DNA of 43,950 bases from Prevotella sp. P2-180 (GTDB lineage Bacteria; Bacteroidota; Bacteroidia; Bacteroidales; Bacteroidaceae), in contig NZ_NPJI01000047.1 of NCBI RefSeq assembly GCF_002251435.1, positions 1 to 43,950 on the forward strand. Direction: 5' to 3'. Of the stretch, positions 19,450 to 29,854 are shown in pieces; the first letter of the stretch is position 1; each line of letters starts with the position of its first letter. A model generated the notes under the pieces. That model had not been told where the DNA came from. It was given only the letters and a program-made list of their open reading frames with translations, and made no database searches. The translations under genes and the position numbers were made by a program.

Positions 19450-20004
19450 TTAGTCTTTTTTAGCGTTCTTGAATGGAAGACCGAATGCCTTTAGAAGAGC
19501 GAATCCCTCCTCATCGGTCTTTGCTGTGGTAACGAATGTGATGTTCATACCCTGGATGCGGTCTACAGAGTCGATATTAATTTCAGGGAAGATGATCTGC
19601 TCCTGAATACCAAGAGTGTAGTTACCACGTCCGTCAAACTTGCTTTCGATACCCTTGAAGTCGCGGATACGAGGAAGAGCCACTCTTACGAGCTTCTCGA
19701 GGAATTCGTACATACGCTCACGACGTAGTGTAACCATCACACCGATAGGCATCTTCTTACGCAACTTGAAGTTAGCGATGTCCTTCTTTGAATATGTAGC
19801 CACAGCCTTCTGACCAGTAATGGCAGATATTTCGTTGATTGCAACGTCGATGAGTTTTTTGTCCTGTGTAGCGTCACCAAGACCTTGGTTAACTACGATT
19901 TTCTTGAGGACAGGAATCTGCATCTTTGAGCTGTAGTTGAACTGCTTTTCGAGAGCAGGAGCGATTTGCTCCGTATACTGCTTCTTAAGTTGTGCTGTAT
20001 TCAT
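19450..20004 (-). CDS. rplE: Ribosomal protein uL5
   Basis: 184 aa. [19 protein letters not shown] and [20 protein letters not shown] are diagnostic. It binds 5S rRNA and contacts P-site tRNA and uS13. Its start codon overlaps the rplX stop by one base (TAATG), which indicates translational coupling. Confidence 0.97.
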   Translation of the reverse strand: MNTAQLKKQYTEQIAPALEKQFNYSSKMQIPVLKKIVVNQGLGDATQDKKLIDVAINEISAITGQKAVATYSKKDIANFKLRKKMPIGVMVTLRRERMYEFLEKLVRVALPRIRDFKGIESKFDGRGNYTLGIQEQIIFPEINIDSVDRIQGMNITFVTTAKTDEEGFALLKAFGLPFKNAKKD

Positions 20005-20351
20005 TATTTGATTTCCTCCCCTGACTTTTTAGCGACACGAACTTTCTTTCCGTCGTCGTTTTTCTTGATGGCAACGCGAGTTGGCTCACCAGTCTTTGGA
20101 TCAACCAAGCTCAGATTAGAGATATGAATTGGAGCTTCCTGCTTAATAATTCCTCCCTGAGGATTTTTAGCAGAAGGCTTGGTGCTCTTAGACACCATGT
20201 TCTTGCCTTCAACAATGGCACGCTGCTCCTTAACAAGCACCTTTAGCACCTTGTGCGGAGCAGGATACTTGCCGTTCTGGTCTTTTCTATCCTTGCTATT
20301 ACCAGCAAGCACCAGAACCATGTCGTCTTTCTTTATTTTAAACTTTGTCAT
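20004..20351 (-). CDS. rplX: Ribosomal protein uL24
   Basis: 115 aa from [20 protein letters not shown]; the KOW motif is in this stretch. A start four codons upstream is possible but less like the family. uL24 starts 50S assembly. The stop overlaps the rplE start by one base. Confidence 0.96.
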   Translation of the reverse strand: MTKFKIKKDDMVLVLAGNSKDRKDQNGKYPAPHKVLKVLVKEQRAIVEGKNMVSKSTKPSAKNPQGGIIKQEAPIHISNLSLVDPKTGEPTRVAIKKNDDGKKVRVAKKSGEEIK

Positions 20352-20370
20352 TTCTTGTCTCAATTAACGT

Positions 20371-20736
20371 TTAAAGAACCTCAGGTGCCAATGAAACGAC
20401 CTTCATGTTAACTGCACGCAGTTCACGTGCAACAGGACCGAAGATACGGCTACCACGAAGCTCACCTGCATTGTTAAGCAATACACAAGCGTTATCGTCG
20501 AATCGGATGTAAGAACCGTCAGCACGACGTATTTCTTTCTTCACTCGAACAACCAAAGCCTTAGATACTGCACCCTTTTTCAAATCGCTTGACGGAATGA
20601 CGTTCTTCACTGAAACGACAATCACGTCACCGACACTTGCGTAACGGCGGCCAGTACCACCGAGTACTCTGATGCAAAGAGCCTCTCGCGCACCGCTGTT
20701 GTCACATACTGTAAGTCTTGATTCTGCCTGTATCAT
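20371..20736 (-). CDS. rplN: Ribosomal protein uL14
   Basis: 121 aa. [20 protein letters not shown] and [11 protein letters not shown] are the family hallmarks. It is at the subunit interface (bridges B5 and B8) and binds silencing factor RsfS in many bacteria. It lies 2 bp after rpsQ. Confidence 0.97.
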   Translation of the reverse strand: MIQAESRLTVCDNSGAREALCIRVLGGTGRRYASVGDVIVVSVKNVIPSSDLKKGAVSKALVVRVKKEIRRADGSYIRFDDNACVLLNNAGELRGSRIFGPVARELRAVNMKVVSLAPEVL

Positions 20737-20738
20737 AA

Positions 20739-21005
20739 TTACTTAGCTTTTTCAACAATTTGAACTAATCTCCATCTCTTGGTTTTGCTCAAGGGACGTG
20801 TTTCCATAATGAGTACTGTATCACCTACATTAGCCTCATTTTTCTCATCATGAGCATGGTACTTTTTTGTCTTCTGGACAAACTTACCATAAATAGGGTG
20901 CATCTCCTTGAACTTAGTTGCAATAACAATGGTTTTATCCATTTTGTTGCTGACTACGACACCCTGTCTTGTCTTTCTTAAATTTCTTGTTTCCATCTGG
21001 CCCAT
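20739..21005 (-). CDS. rpsQ: Ribosomal protein uS17
   Basis: 88 aa with this start, or 85 aa from the second Met ([20 protein letters not shown]) at 20996. The farther start is preceded by an A/T-rich stretch 2 bp after rpmC, but the inner start matches the usual family N-terminus; both are plausible. The OB-fold end, [15 protein letters not shown], is conserved. uS17 binds the 5' domain of 16S rRNA. Confidence 0.95.
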   Translation of the reverse strand: MGQMETRNLRKTRQGVVVSNKMDKTIVIATKFKEMHPIYGKFVQKTKKYHAHDEKNEANVGDTVLIMETRPLSKTKRWRLVQIVEKAK

Positions 21006-21007
21006 TA

Positions 21008-21202
21008 TTATTTGTTAAGTTCTCTTTGACGGAGTTCTGTCTTCATACGTGCGATGTCACGACGTGCCTTCTTTATATCAGATGGATGCTCCAGAGGAGT
21101 GATTGCGTGGTTCAACTTCATTTGGTTATACTTAACAACCTCTGCCTCGATCTTCTCTGCCAAATCCTTGGTTTCGAGTTCTCTTACTTCTTTAATCTTC
21201 AT
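21008..21202 (-). CDS. rpmC: Ribosomal protein uL29
   Basis: 64 aa, a two-helix hairpin: [20 protein letters not shown] and [20 protein letters not shown]. It sits at the exit tunnel with uL23, near the docking site of SRP and trigger factor. Gaps of 2-3 bp separate it from its neighbours. Confidence 0.96.
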   Translation of the reverse strand: MKIKEVRELETKDLAEKIEAEVVKYNQMKLNHAITPLEHPSDIKKARRDIARMKTELRQRELNK

Positions 21203-21205
21203 AAA

Positions 21206-21634
21206 TTAAGCGTTTTTATCGTAATCACGTCTAACTACAAACTTAGTCTTCACCGGCAGTTTCTGAGCTGCGAGTCTTAGAGCCTCTTTAGCGATGTCGA
21301 AAGAAACTCCCTCAACTTCGAAAAGAATACGTCCTGGAGTTACAGGAGCGACCCATCCAGCAGGATCACCCTTACCTTTACCCATTCGGACGTCAGCAGG
21401 CTTTCTTGTAATAGGTTTGTCCGGGAAAATACGAATCCAAACCTGTCCTTCACGCTGCATGTAACGGTTAACAGCTACACGGGCAGCCTCAATTTGTCGG
21501 CTGTCTATCCATTTTGCCTCAAGAGTTTTAATACCGAAAGAGCCGAAAGCGAGCTGAGTGCCGCGGTGAGCATTGCCCTTGTTTCCTCTTCCATCCTGAG
21601 GTCTTCTATATCTTACTCTCTTAGGTTGTAACAT
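21206..21634 (-). CDS. rplP: Ribosomal protein uL16
   Basis: 142 aa. [20 protein letters not shown], then [20 protein letters not shown] and [14 protein letters not shown], are diagnostic. It organises the A-site tRNA binding region of the 50S subunit. It lies 14 bp after rpsC. Confidence 0.97.
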   Translation of the reverse strand: MLQPKRVRYRRPQDGRGNKGNAHRGTQLAFGSFGIKTLEAKWIDSRQIEAARVAVNRYMQREGQVWIRIFPDKPITRKPADVRMGKGKGDPAGWVAPVTPGRILFEVEGVSFDIAKEALRLAAQKLPVKTKFVVRRDYDKNA

Positions 21635-21648
21635 GATAGCTTCTTCTT

Positions 21649-22380
21649 TTAACGATTATTATTCTTCTTACCACGGAACTTTCTGCCACCATTGTTACCA
21701 TTAGAGCCACGTCCAGATGACTTCTCCTGAGTGAAGTTAGGTGTGAGTTCACGCTTTCCGTAAACCTCGCCACGGCAAATCCATACCTTTATACCCAGTA
21801 GGCCAACCTTAGTGAGCGCCTCTGCCTGACAATAGTCGATGTCTGCACGGAATGTGTGTAGAGGAGTACGTCCTTCCTTGTACATTTCCTTTCGTGCCAT
21901 TTCAGCACCATTGAGACGTCCTGTGATTTGAACTTTGATACCTTCAGCACCAGCACGCATTGTGTTAGCAACAGCCATTTTGATTGCTCGACGATAAGCT
22001 ATTTTACCCTCGACCTGACGTGCGATGTTGTTAGCGACGATGTTGGCATCGAGCTCAGGTTTTTTAACTTCGAAGATATTTATCTGAATCTCCTTGTCAT
22101 AAAGCTTTTTGAGCTCTTCCTTGAGTTTGTCAACATCCTGACCACCTTTACCAATGACGATGCCCGGGCGAGCGGTGCAAATAGTAATGGTAACCAATTT
22201 CAGTGTACGTTCGATAACGATGCGAGAAATGCTAGCCTTAGCAAGTCTCTCGTTGAGATACTTACGTATTTTCTGGTCTTCAACCAGATTGTCGCCGAAG
22301 TTCTTGCCACCGAACCAATTTGAATCCCATCCTCTAACGATACCGAGGCGGTTGCTTATTGGATTAACTTTCTGTCCCAT
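21649..22380 (-). CDS. rpsC: Ribosomal protein uS3
   Basis: 243 aa. The KH domain has the GxxG loop in [20 protein letters not shown]. The C-domain has [20 protein letters not shown] and [17 protein letters not shown] sequence. It ends in a Gly/Asn/Lys-rich tail ([19 protein letters not shown]), a low-complexity extension. It forms the mRNA entry helicase with uS4 and uS5. Confidence 0.97.
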   Translation of the reverse strand: MGQKVNPISNRLGIVRGWDSNWFGGKNFGDNLVEDQKIRKYLNERLAKASISRIVIERTLKLVTITICTARPGIVIGKGGQDVDKLKEELKKLYDKEIQINIFEVKKPELDANIVANNIARQVEGKIAYRRAIKMAVANTMRAGAEGIKVQITGRLNGAEMARKEMYKEGRTPLHTFRADIDYCQAEALTKVGLLGIKVWICRGEVYGKRELTPNFTQEKSSGRGSNGNNGGRKFRGKKNNNR

Positions 22381-22391
22381 TCTACTATCTA

Positions 22392-22790
22392 TTAATCATT
22401 AGTTTTGGCATCAACAAACAGCGTTACATGGTTAGAACGCTTGCGTATTCTATATCCACGTCCCTGTGGTGCAGGTCTCATGCGCTTCATAGTTACGCCT
22501 TCGTCAACGAATACCTTTGTAATATACAATTCTCCATCTTCAGCCTTGCGGTCATTTTTAGCTTCCCAGTTAGCGATAGCCGAGCGCAGAAGTTTCTCCA
22601 CGTCGACAGAAGCTGCTTTTTTAGAGAAGCGGAGCACACCGAGTGCCCTGTTCACTTCCATTCCACGGATCATGTCAACGACATATCTCATTTTTCTTGG
22701 AGAAGAAGGAACCCCCTTCAATTTAGCAAAGTACTGAGTTTTAAGAGCTGCTTTTCTTTCTTCAGCCTTAATATGTTTTCTTGCTCCCAT
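22392..22790 (-). CDS. rplV: Ribosomal protein uL22
   Basis: 132 aa. [19 protein letters not shown] and the loop and end [20 protein letters not shown] match uL22, whose beta-hairpin lines the exit tunnel and is a macrolide-resistance hotspot. It lies between rpsS and rpsC. Confidence 0.97.
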   Translation of the reverse strand: MGARKHIKAEERKAALKTQYFAKLKGVPSSPRKMRYVVDMIRGMEVNRALGVLRFSKKAASVDVEKLLRSAIANWEAKNDRKAEDGELYITKVFVDEGVTMKRMRPAPQGRGYRIRKRSNHVTLFVDAKTND

Positions 22791-22822
22791 TATTGATATC
22801 TTTAATTTTCTGGTGAACCTGA

Positions 22823-23089
22823 TTACTTCTTGTTACCTGCATGGCCACCGAATCGACGAGTAGGCGAGAACTCACCAAGCTTGTGACCTACCATGTTTTC
22901 TGTGATGTAAACAGGAATAAACTTATTTCCGTTGTGAACTGCAACAGTGTGACCCACGAAGTCTGGGGAAATCATTGATGCACGAGCCCAAGTCTTAACG
23001 ACGCTCTTTTTTCCGCTTTCATTCATAGCGAGAATTTTCTTCTCGAGCGATACGTTGATGTACGGACCTTTTTTTAATGAACGACTCAT
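22823..23089 (-). CDS. rpsS: Ribosomal protein uS19
   Basis: 88 aa. [19 protein letters not shown], the [20 protein letters not shown] segment and [14 protein letters not shown] are diagnostic. It is a 30S head protein that contacts uS13 and A-site tRNA. It lies between rplB and rplV. Confidence 0.97.
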   Translation of the reverse strand: MSRSLKKGPYINVSLEKKILAMNESGKKSVVKTWARASMISPDFVGHTVAVHNGNKFIPVYITENMVGHKLGEFSPTRRFGGHAGNKK

Positions 23090-23111
23090 AATTTTCTCTT
23101 AGTTAACTTGA

Positions 23112-23936
23112 TTACTTACTTGCTCTTTCAATGATGTACTTGTTAGAATGCTTCTTAGGTGCACGTGTCTTGAGACCCTTAGCGTACAAGCCCTTGCGTG
23201 AGCGTGGGTGTCCGCCAGACTGACGTCCTTCACCACCACCCATTGGGTGATCATGTGGGTTCATAACGACACCACGGTTGTGAGGTCTACGTCCCAACCA
23301 GCGTGAGCGACCTGCCTTACCAGACTGCTCGAGTGCATGATCGGAGTTACCTACGCTACCGATAGTAGCCTTACAAGCACTCAGGATTTTGCGTGTTTCT
23401 CCAGAAGGGAGTTTGATGACGCAATAGCTACCCTCACGGGAAGTCAACTGAGCGAAATTACCAGCCGAACGGACGAGCAGAGCTCCCTGTCCTGGGCGTA
23501 ATTCGATGTTGTGAATAACGGTACCGACAGGAATGTTGGCCAATGGGAGTGCATTTCCAATCTCTGGAACAGCATCCGCACCTGACGAGAGAGTCATGCC
23601 AACCTGCAATCCATTAGGAGCAATGATATAACGTTTTTCACCATCAGCATAGTAAAGCAGAGCGATACGAGCCGAGCGGTTTGGATCGTACTCGATAGTC
23701 TTTACAACTGCTGGAACACCATCTTTCTCTCGCTTAAAGTCGATGAGACGGAACTTTCTCTTGTGTCCTCCGCCCATATAGCGAACAGTCATCTTACCGG
23801 TGTTGTTTCGACCGCCGGTAGAGCGCTTGCCGCGAACGAGAGATTTTTCTGGCACGGATGCAGTAATTTCCTCGAACGTGCCAATAACTTTGTGTCTTTG
23901 TCCCGGAGTTACCGGTTTAAATTTACGTACTGCCAT
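23112..23936 (-). CDS. rplB: Ribosomal protein uL2
   Basis: 274 aa, the usual length. It shows [20 protein letters not shown] and the conserved C-terminal [20 protein letters not shown] with the His essential for peptidyl-transferase function. It is a core 23S rRNA binder. It lies 6 bp after rplW. Confidence 0.98.
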   Translation of the reverse strand: MAVRKFKPVTPGQRHKVIGTFEEITASVPEKSLVRGKRSTGGRNNTGKMTVRYMGGGHKRKFRLIDFKREKDGVPAVVKTIEYDPNRSARIALLYYADGEKRYIIAPNGLQVGMTLSSGADAVPEIGNALPLANIPVGTVIHNIELRPGQGALLVRSAGNFAQLTSREGSYCVIKLPSGETRKILSACKATIGSVGNSDHALEQSGKAGRSRWLGRRPHNRGVVMNPHDHPMGGGEGRQSGGHPRSRKGLYAKGLKTRAPKKHSNKYIIERASK

Positions 23937-23942
23937 TTTATA

Positions 23943-24305
23943 TTATTCTATATTGCTGTAAAAATCAATAGTGTCGCCCTCTTTAAGAGTGACGATAGCC
24001 TTCTTGTAGGCATTCTTCTGGCCTCTCACGAGTCCTGCCTTTGTATAGCGGCTAGAGCGCTTTCCGGCATAACGAAGAGTGTTAACCTCAAGAACTGTTA
24101 CATTGTACAGACTTTCAACTTCCTTCTTAATCTCCAACTTGTTGGCTTCAGGGCGAACGATGAATCCGTACTTTGGCTGTGCGGTCTTTGTCACCTGTGT
24201 ACCCTTGTTTTTACCAGTTTTAGGAGTATAAGTTCTGTCGACAGATGTCTTGTCTGTCAATTTTGTCATCTTCTCAGTGACCAATGGTTTGATTATGAAT
24301 GCCAT
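23943..24305 (-). CDS. rplW: Ribosomal protein uL23 with an internal insertion
   Basis: 120 aa, about 20 longer than usual. Family segments IIKPLVTEKMTKLTDK and KYGFIVRPEANKLEIKKEVE are normally almost adjacent. Here residues about 21-45, rich in Thr, Lys and Gly (DRTYTPKTGKNKGTQVTKT), separate them. uL23 is the docking point for trigger factor and SRP at the tunnel exit, so the extra loop could alter chaperone contacts. Known to me as a likely Prevotella-lineage trait, but I cannot confirm its spread here. Confidence 0.95.
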   Translation of the reverse strand: MAFIIKPLVTEKMTKLTDKTSVDRTYTPKTGKNKGTQVTKTAQPKYGFIVRPEANKLEIKKEVESLYNVTVLEVNTLRYAGKRSSRYTKAGLVRGQKNAYKKAIVTLKEGDTIDFYSNIE

Positions 24306-24326
24306 ATTACTTTATCTCCTTGTTGA

Positions 24327-24956
24327 TTATTTGTTTAAGATGTTGTTGATCGTCTCCAATGAATTCTCTGTTATCACGAGCACGTCTGCATTCAAAACAT
24401 TGTACGAATTGAGCAGCGCAGCAAGTGTAATTTTCGAACCCTGCAGGTTTCGAGCAGACAAATATACGTTTTTATTTACTTCTGACAAAACGAAGAGCGA
24501 TTTTTTGCCCTCAACTTTAAGATTTTTAGTAATATTTACGAAATCTTTAGTCTTTGGAGCCTCAAAATTGAAATCTTCTACCACAACGATAGCATTCTCC
24601 TGCGCCTTGTAAGAGAGAGCACTTTTACGAGCAAGAACTTTTACTTTTTTGTTAAGTTTGAAGCGATAGTCGCGTGGTTTAGGACCGAAAACACGTCCAC
24701 CACCTACGAGCACTGGTGAGTTGATATCACCACGGCGAGCACCGCCGCCGCCCTTCTGACGACCAAGCTTGCGTGTAGAACCTGCATGCTCACTTCTCTC
24801 CTTCGATTTTGCTGTACCCTGACGCTGATTAGCGAGATACTGTTTTACGTCCAGATAAAGAACGTGGTCATTAGGCTGGATTCCAAAGACAGCGTCGTTA
24901 AGAACGACCTTTCGTCCTGTCTCTTGGCCATTGATATTTAATACGCTAATTTCCAT
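24327..24956 (-). CDS. rplD: Ribosomal protein uL4
   Basis: 209 aa. The tunnel loop region shows [20 protein letters not shown] and [20 protein letters not shown]. The loop lines the constriction of the exit tunnel. In E. coli uL4 controls the S10 operon by attenuation; nothing equivalent is clear here. It lies 1 bp after rplC. Confidence 0.97.
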   Translation of the reverse strand: MEISVLNINGQETGRKVVLNDAVFGIQPNDHVLYLDVKQYLANQRQGTAKSKERSEHAGSTRKLGRQKGGGGARRGDINSPVLVGGGRVFGPKPRDYRFKLNKKVKVLARKSALSYKAQENAIVVVEDFNFEAPKTKDFVNITKNLKVEGKKSLFVLSEVNKNVYLSARNLQGSKITLAALLNSYNVLNADVLVITENSLETINNILNK

Positions 24957-24957
24957 T

Positions 24958-25572
24958 TTACTTCTTGATTAAAACGGTTGAACCATTGCAACCAGCTACA
25001 CTACCCTTAATAAGTATGAGGTTGTGCTCTGGTATTACCTTTAACACTTTCAAGTTCTGGGTTGTTACTCTTTCGTTGCCCATGTGGCCACCCATTCGCA
25101 TGCCCTTGAACACCTTTGCAGGGTAAGAACAAGCACCGATAGAACCCGGTTTGCGGGCGCGGTCATCCTGTCCGTGAGTGCTCTGGCCTACACCACCGAA
25201 GCCGTGACGCTTCATTACACCCTGGAAACCCTTACCTTTTGATGTTCCGACAACGTCAACGAACTCAACTCCATTGAAGATGTCAACCGTAATCGTATCT
25301 CCGAGGTTATATTCCTCATCGAACTTGAACTCGGCCAAGTGGCGCTTTGGTGTTGTATTAGCCTTCTTGAATACTCCCTGCATAGGCTTGGTAGTGTTTT
25401 TTTCCTTAGCCTCGCCGAAAGCCAACTGAAGGGCAGCATAACCGTCCTTTTCAACGGTCTTAACCTGTGTAACAACACAAGGACCAGCTTCGATAACAGT
25501 GCACGGTACATTCTTACCGTCGGCACTGAAAACGGATGTCATTCCGATTTTTCTTCCAATTAATCCTGGCAT
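24958..25572 (-). CDS. rplC: Ribosomal protein uL3
   Basis: 204 aa. [35 protein letters not shown] and [20 protein letters not shown] are diagnostic. It is an assembly initiator whose loop approaches the peptidyl-transferase centre. It lies 24 bp after rpsJ. Confidence 0.97.
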   Translation of the reverse strand: MPGLIGRKIGMTSVFSADGKNVPCTVIEAGPCVVTQVKTVEKDGYAALQLAFGEAKEKNTTKPMQGVFKKANTTPKRHLAEFKFDEEYNLGDTITVDIFNGVEFVDVVGTSKGKGFQGVMKRHGFGGVGQSTHGQDDRARKPGSIGACSYPAKVFKGMRMGGHMGNERVTTQNLKVLKVIPEHNLILIKGSVAGCNGSTVLIKK

Positions 25573-25596
25573 TTCAATTATATACTAAAAATTAGA

Positions 25597-25902
25597 CTAT
25601 ACTTTGATTTCTACTTCAACACCGCTCGGCAACTCGAGTTTCATCAGAGCGTCTACGGTCTTTGCTGTAGAGCTGTAGATGTCGATGAGACGCTTGTAGT
25701 CTGAGAGCTGGAACTGCTCGCGAGCCTTCTTGTTTACGAAGGTTGAGCGGTTTACTGTGTAGATACGCTTGTGTGTTGGCAATGGAATAGGACCGCTGAT
25801 GATAGCGCCTGTAGCTTTTACTGCCTTCACAATCTTTTCTGCTGACTTGTCAACGAGAGTATGGTCGTATGACTTCAGCTTGATTCTGATTTTCTGACTC
25901 AT
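25597..25902 (-). CDS. rpsJ: Ribosomal protein uS10 (NusE)
   Basis: 101 aa. [20 protein letters not shown] and [20 protein letters not shown] are diagnostic. It belongs to the 30S head and also acts as NusE in transcription antitermination with NusB. It is the first gene of the S10 block, 108 bp after fusA; no tuf gene lies between them. Confidence 0.97.
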   Translation of the reverse strand: MSQKIRIKLKSYDHTLVDKSAEKIVKAVKATGAIISGPIPLPTHKRIYTVNRSTFVNKKAREQFQLSDYKRLIDIYSSTAKTVDALMKLELPSGVEVEIKV

Positions 25903-25938
25903 GTCTTTTATTAATTATTAAAAAAATTATCTGTTTTG

Positions 25939-25988
25939 GAAAAGAGGTACGCCACTTAAGAGTCATTCGCTAAGTGACGCCTCTTTAC
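25939..25988 (-). terminator. Hairpin between fusA and rpsJ
   Basis: AAAAGAGG and GCCACTTA (25939-25957) pair with TAAGTGACG and CCTCTTT (25971-25987) around an internal loop. On the minus strand it is followed by a short TTTT. It could end the str transcript partly or act as an attenuator before the S10 block, because I see no good promoter for rpsJ. Confidence 0.45.
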
Positions 25989-26010
25989 TCAATATTAAAT
26001 TGCTTTTGGA

Positions 26011-28128
26011 TTAAACCAAGTCTGCACGACCCTTCACTTCTTCAAGCACAGCCTTTGCGATGGCGCTTGACAGTGGTGAGTGGTGGTCATACTCCATTGA
26101 GCTTGTGGCACGACCGGAGGTGATGGTACGAAGTGCTGTTACATATCCGAACATCTCTGACAGTGGCACCATTGCCTTGATGACGCGTGCACCGCTACGA
26201 GCCTCGTCCATTCCTTCCACCTGACCACGGCGCTTGTTAAGGTCACCGATCACGTCACCCATGTTCTCCTCAGGAGTGATGACCTCAAGCTTCATGATTG
26301 GCTCCATGAGCACTGGACCTGCCTTTACGCATGCATTCTTGTAGGCGTTGAGGGCAGCGAGCTCGAACGAGAGCTGGTCGGAGTCTACGGGGTGGAAAGA
26401 ACCATCGAGAAGTGTTACTTTCATGCTGTCCATTGGATAGCCGCCAAGTATACCGTTCTTCATTGCGTTCTCGAAACCTTTCTGAACTGAAGGTATGAAT
26501 TCCTTAGGCACGTTACCACCCTTGACCTCGTTGATGAACTGCAGGCCACCCTGCTTGAAGTCCTCGTCAACCGGTCCGACGTTAACGATGATGTCGGCGA
26601 ACTTACCACGACCACCCGACTGCTTCTTGTAAACCTCGCGGAGGTTGACAGTCTTGGTGATAGCCTCTTTGTAGTTAACCTGCGGCTTACCCTGGTTGCA
26701 CTCAACCTTGAACTCACGCTTCAGACGGTCGATGATGATATCGAGGTGGAGCTCACCCATACCAGAGATAATGGTCTGTCCGCTCTGCTCGTCGGTACGA
26801 ACGGTGAATGTCGGGTCTTCCTCAGCAAGCTTAGCAAGACCGTTGTCGAGCTTGGCGATGTCAGCCTGGCTCTTTGGCTCAACGGCAATTGAGATTACGG
26901 TATCAGGGAACGACATTGACTCGAGAACGATAGGATGAGCCTCGTCGCAGAGTGTGTCACCAGTGCGGATATCCTTGAAACCTACACCAGCGCCGATATC
27001 GCCGGCGTCGATAGAATCCATAGGTATTTCCTTGTTTGAGTTCATCTGGAACAGACGGCTGATACGCTCCTTCTTGCCCGAGCGGGAGTTGAAGACGTAT
27101 GAACCAGCCTCCACCTTACCAGAGTAGACGCGGAAGAATACCAGACGTCCCATGTATGGGTCAGTGGCAATCTTGAATGCGAGAGCAGCTGTAGGATCCG
27201 ACTCACTAGGCTTACGTGTTTCCTCTTCCTCAGTATCAGGGTTAGTACCTGTGATATTCTCGATATCCATTGGAGAAGGCAGGAATGCGCAAACATAGTC
27301 GAGCAGAGGCTGTACACCCTTGTTTTTGTATGAAGAACCGCAAATCATAGGAGTGCACTCCATGGCAACAGTACCCTTGCGTACGGCAGCGATGATTTCC
27401 TCCTCAGTGATAGAAGAAGGATCGTCGAAGTACTTCTCCATGATAGACTCGTCGTACTCAGCGGCAGCTTCGAGCAGTTTGTTGCGCCACTCGTCGCATT
27501 CGTCCTGCAGGTCAGCAGGAATTTCCTCCACATCATACTCAGCGCCCATGGTCTCGTCGTGCCAGAGGATAGCCTTCATTTTGATAAGGTCAACGACACC
27601 CTTGAAATTTTCCTCAGCACCGATAGGCACTTGGAGAACAACAGGGTTGGCACCGAGGATGTCCTTCATCTGCTGAACAGTCTCGAAGAAGTCAGCACCA
27701 GAGCGGTCCATCTTGTTAACGTAACCAATACGTGGCACATTATACTTGTCAGCCTGGCGCCATACAGTCTCAGACTGTGGCTGAACGCCATCGGCAGCCG
27801 AGTAAGTAGCTACGGCTCCGTCAAGAACACGGAGAGAGCGCTCAACCTCAGCGGTGAAGTCAACGTGTCCCGGAGTGTCAATCAAGTTGATTTTGAAGTT
27901 CTGGTTCTTGTAAGTCCAGTTACATGTGGTGGCAGCCGAAGTGATAGTGATACCACGTTCCTGCTCCTGAGCCATCCAGTCCATAGTAGCTGCACCGTCG
28001 TGAACCTCACCTATTTTGTGGGTTTTACCAGTGTAGAAGAGAATACGCTCTGATGTTGTTGTCTTACCGGCATCGATGTGCGCCATGATACCGATATTAC
28101 GAGTCAAATGTAAGTCGCGATTTGCCAT
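26011..28128 (-). CDS. fusA: Translation elongation factor G
   Basis: 705 aa. G1 is in [20 protein letters not shown]2 in [13 protein letters not shown]3 in [11 protein letters not shown] and G4 in [11 protein letters not shown]. Domains II-V follow, with [18 protein letters not shown] and [20 protein letters not shown]. It drives tRNA-mRNA translocation by GTP hydrolysis. It lies 25 bp after rpsG. Position and conservation indicate the canonical EF-G rather than an FusB- or EF-G2-type paralogue. Confidence 0.98.
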   Translation of the reverse strand: MANRDLHLTRNIGIMAHIDAGKTTTSERILFYTGKTHKIGEVHDGAATMDWMAQEQERGITITSAATTCNWTYKNQNFKINLIDTPGHVDFTAEVERSLRVLDGAVATYSAADGVQPQSETVWRQADKYNVPRIGYVNKMDRSGADFFETVQQMKDILGANPVVLQVPIGAEENFKGVVDLIKMKAILWHDETMGAEYDVEEIPADLQDECDEWRNKLLEAAAEYDESIMEKYFDDPSSITEEEIIAAVRKGTVAMECTPMICGSSYKNKGVQPLLDYVCAFLPSPMDIENITGTNPDTEEEETRKPSESDPTAALAFKIATDPYMGRLVFFRVYSGKVEAGSYVFNSRSGKKERISRLFQMNSNKEIPMDSIDAGDIGAGVGFKDIRTGDTLCDEAHPIVLESMSFPDTVISIAVEPKSQADIAKLDNGLAKLAEEDPTFTVRTDEQSGQTIISGMGELHLDIIIDRLKREFKVECNQGKPQVNYKEAITKTVNLREVYKKQSGGRGKFADIIVNVGPVDEDFKQGGLQFINEVKGGNVPKEFIPSVQKGFENAMKNGILGGYPMDSMKVTLLDGSFHPVDSDQLSFELAALNAYKNACVKAGPVLMEPIMKLEVITPEENMGDVIGDLNKRRGQVEGMDEARSGARVIKAMVPLSEMFGYVTALRTITSGRATSSMEYDHHSPLSSAIAKAVLEEVKGRADLV

Positions 28129-28153
28129 TTTCTTTTTACCTTATTATTAATAA

Positions 28154-28630
28154 TTAGAATCTGAAATGAGCAAATGCACGGTTAGCCTCAGCCATACGAT
28201 GCATGTCTTCCTTACGTTTGTATGCGCCACCCTGATTATTGAAAGCGTCCATGATCTCAGCAGCGAGCTTGTCAGACATAGACTTTCCGCTACGCTTGCG
28301 TGCGAAGCTGATCATATTCTTCATTGAGATGCTTTCCTTACGGTCAGGACGAATTTCAGTAGGAACCTGGAATGTGGCACCACCGATACGGCGGCTCTTC
28401 ACCTCTACCTGAGGAGTGATGTTGTCGAGGGCAGTCTTCCAAATTTCGAGTGCAGACTTTTCCTCGTTGCTCATTTTTCCCTTGACGGTTTCAAGGGCCT
28501 TGTAGAAGATCTCATACGAAATAGACTTCTTTCCATCGTACATCAGATGGTTAACAAACTTAGAGACCTTCTGGTCGTTGAAAACTGGATCCGGCAGGAT
28601 CACGCGCTTCTTTGGTTTTGCTTTTCTCAT
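28154..28630 (-). CDS. rpsG: Ribosomal protein uS7
   Basis: 158 aa from [19 protein letters not shown]. The frame stays open for 26 more codons upstream ([15 protein letters not shown]..), but that part matches nothing in the family, so the inner Met is chosen. [20 protein letters not shown] sequence ([18 protein letters not shown]) is diagnostic. It nucleates the 30S head. In E. coli uS7 represses translation by binding the S12-S7 spacer, which here is 154 bp. Confidence 0.96.
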   Translation of the reverse strand: MRKAKPKKRVILPDPVFNDQKVSKFVNHLMYDGKKSISYEIFYKALETVKGKMSNEEKSALEIWKTALDNITPQVEVKSRRIGGATFQVPTEIRPDRKESISMKNMISFARKRSGKSMSDKLAAEIMDAFNNQGGAYKRKEDMHRMAEANRAFAHFRF

Positions 28631-28784
28631 TTTGTTTTTTAATGAAAATATTCTGCTTGGGGCTGTTCTTTTTTGTTCTTCAACACTCTCACTTGAGTAT
28701 TTACTCAACCTTCTTTATAACAATTCTCCAGCAAAACTAATTAATAAATGTTGTCCTTTGGGCTTTCTAACCTTCTCCGGCTAT
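28631..28784 (-). promoter_or_regulatory. rpsL-rpsG intercistronic region with a perfect palindrome
   Basis: This 154-bp spacer is unusually long for the cluster. It contains TTGAGTA/TACTCAA (28693-28708), a perfect 16-bp palindrome, and no promoter match. By position it corresponds to the E. coli region bound by uS7. A role in feedback is inferred from position only. Confidence 0.35.
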
Positions 28785-29165
28785 TTACTTCTTTGCCTTT
28801 GGACGCTTAGCTCCGTACTTTGAACGGCGCTGGGTGCGGTTTGCAACACCGGCTGTATCAAGCGTTCCACGAACGATGTGATAACGTACACCAGGGAGGT
28901 CCTTAACACGACCGCCACGTACTAACACGATTGAGTGCTCCTGCAAGTTGTGTCCCTCTCCTGGGATGTAAGAGTTAACCTCTTTCTGGTTTGTCAGACG
29001 CACACGGGCAACTTTACGCATTGCCGAATTAGGCTTCTTAGGTGTTGTGGTGTAAACACGTACACAAACGCCACGACGCTGCGGACATGAGTCCAAAGCT
29101 GGCGACTTGCTCTTGTCTACAAGCACCTTTCTGCCCTTTCTTACCAATTGTTGAATTGTAGGCAT
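28785..29165 (-). CDS. rpsL: Ribosomal protein uS12
   Basis: 126 aa. [37 protein letters not shown] and the loop [16 protein letters not shown] match uS12. It shapes the decoding centre and is the target of streptomycin-resistance mutations; Lys in the [11 protein letters not shown] loop is the sensitive wild-type state. It is the first gene of the whole minus-strand cluster. Confidence 0.97.
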   Translation of the reverse strand: MPTIQQLVRKGRKVLVDKSKSPALDSCPQRRGVCVRVYTTTPKKPNSAMRKVARVRLTNQKEVNSYIPGEGHNLQEHSIVLVRGGRVKDLPGVRYHIVRGTLDTAGVANRTQRRSKYGAKRPKAKK

Positions 29166-29246
29166 TGTTCTTTATTTTTTATGTTATTATATATTTTGTA
29201 TATTTTCTGCTTGATACATCAAGGCCTAAATAGACCTTTTGGGCTG

Positions 29247-29278
29247 CAAAGGTACAACATTTTGACGAAACTACCTAA
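29247..29278 (-). promoter_or_regulatory. Promoter of the ribosomal supercluster
   Basis: On the minus strand, TTAG (29278-29275), a 20-bp spacer and TACCTTTG (29254-29247). The -7 match is perfect, the -33 match partial. The leader to rpsL would be about 75 nt. The stretch from 29280 to 29510 holds no gene that I can support. Confidence 0.6.
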
Positions 29279-29512
29279 TAAATAGACAATTAATTCTAAA
29301 ACGGAATCAATAATTTATTATTTGATAGCAATTTTTAACATATTATTAGACAATTCTCTGCCTTTTTTGCTTCATATCTCTACTTTTGAGAGTAGTCGGA
29401 AAGAGAAAAAGTTGCTGCGTGTTCTTATGCGAAACGTGCGAGAAACAGACAAAAAGATAGCGTTTTGTGATTAATTAACTCTACGGAAAATGTTGTTGTC
29501 GATTATTTATCG

Positions 29513-29520
29513 TACATTTG
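29513..29520 (+). promoter_or_regulatory. Putative -7 element of the glutaredoxin-AraC operon
   Basis: TACATTTG, a perfect TAnnTTTG, 31 bp upstream of the start codon at 29552. No well-spaced TTTG lies upstream; TTGTTGTTG sequences at 29491-29499 are too close. Confidence 0.5.
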
Positions 29521-29551
29521 CAAAGACAAAAAACTAATAATAAAAAGAACT

Positions 29552-29851
29552 ATGATAACAGTATTTGTAATGAGCACATGTCCTGATTGTACACGCATAG
29601 AAGCACAAATAAAGGACAACCCAAACTATCACATCGTCGACATCGGCGCTCATGTAAGAAACCTTAAGGCGTTCCTCCAGTTACGCGACAACGACCCCAC
29701 ATTCTCGGCAGCAAGACAGATGGGGTTTGTGGGCATACCCTGCTTTGTGCTTGAAGACGGCACCGTGACACTATCTTCCCTGGAAGCTGGCGTTGGGGCA
29801 AAGCCCGCTGCTGAAAATGCCTCATGCAACATTGACGGCTCTGGCTGCTGA
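29552..29851 (+). CDS. Glutaredoxin/thioredoxin-fold small protein
   Basis: 99 aa. Active-site-like CPDC at residues 10-13 after a beta strand (MITVFVMSTC), and a cis-Pro motif GIPCFVLEDG at 61-70 with an extra Cys next to the Pro. The tail carries two more Cys (ASCNIDGSGC at the very end). This is a redox-type thioredoxin fold of the glutaredoxin-related group. The gene is 3 bp from an AraC regulator with its own Cys cluster, so the pair probably senses or handles thiol or metal stress. Substrate unknown. Confidence 0.7.
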   Translation: MITVFVMSTCPDCTRIEAQIKDNPNYHIVDIGAHVRNLKAFLQLRDNDPTFSAARQMGFVGIPCFVLEDGTVTLSSLEAGVGAKPAAENASCNIDGSGC

Positions 29852-29854
29852 CGC

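Noticed and set aside
28631..28708. N-terminal extension of uS7
   Set aside because: The open frame upstream of the family start matches nothing in uS7 proteins. It is better read as a non-coding spacer.
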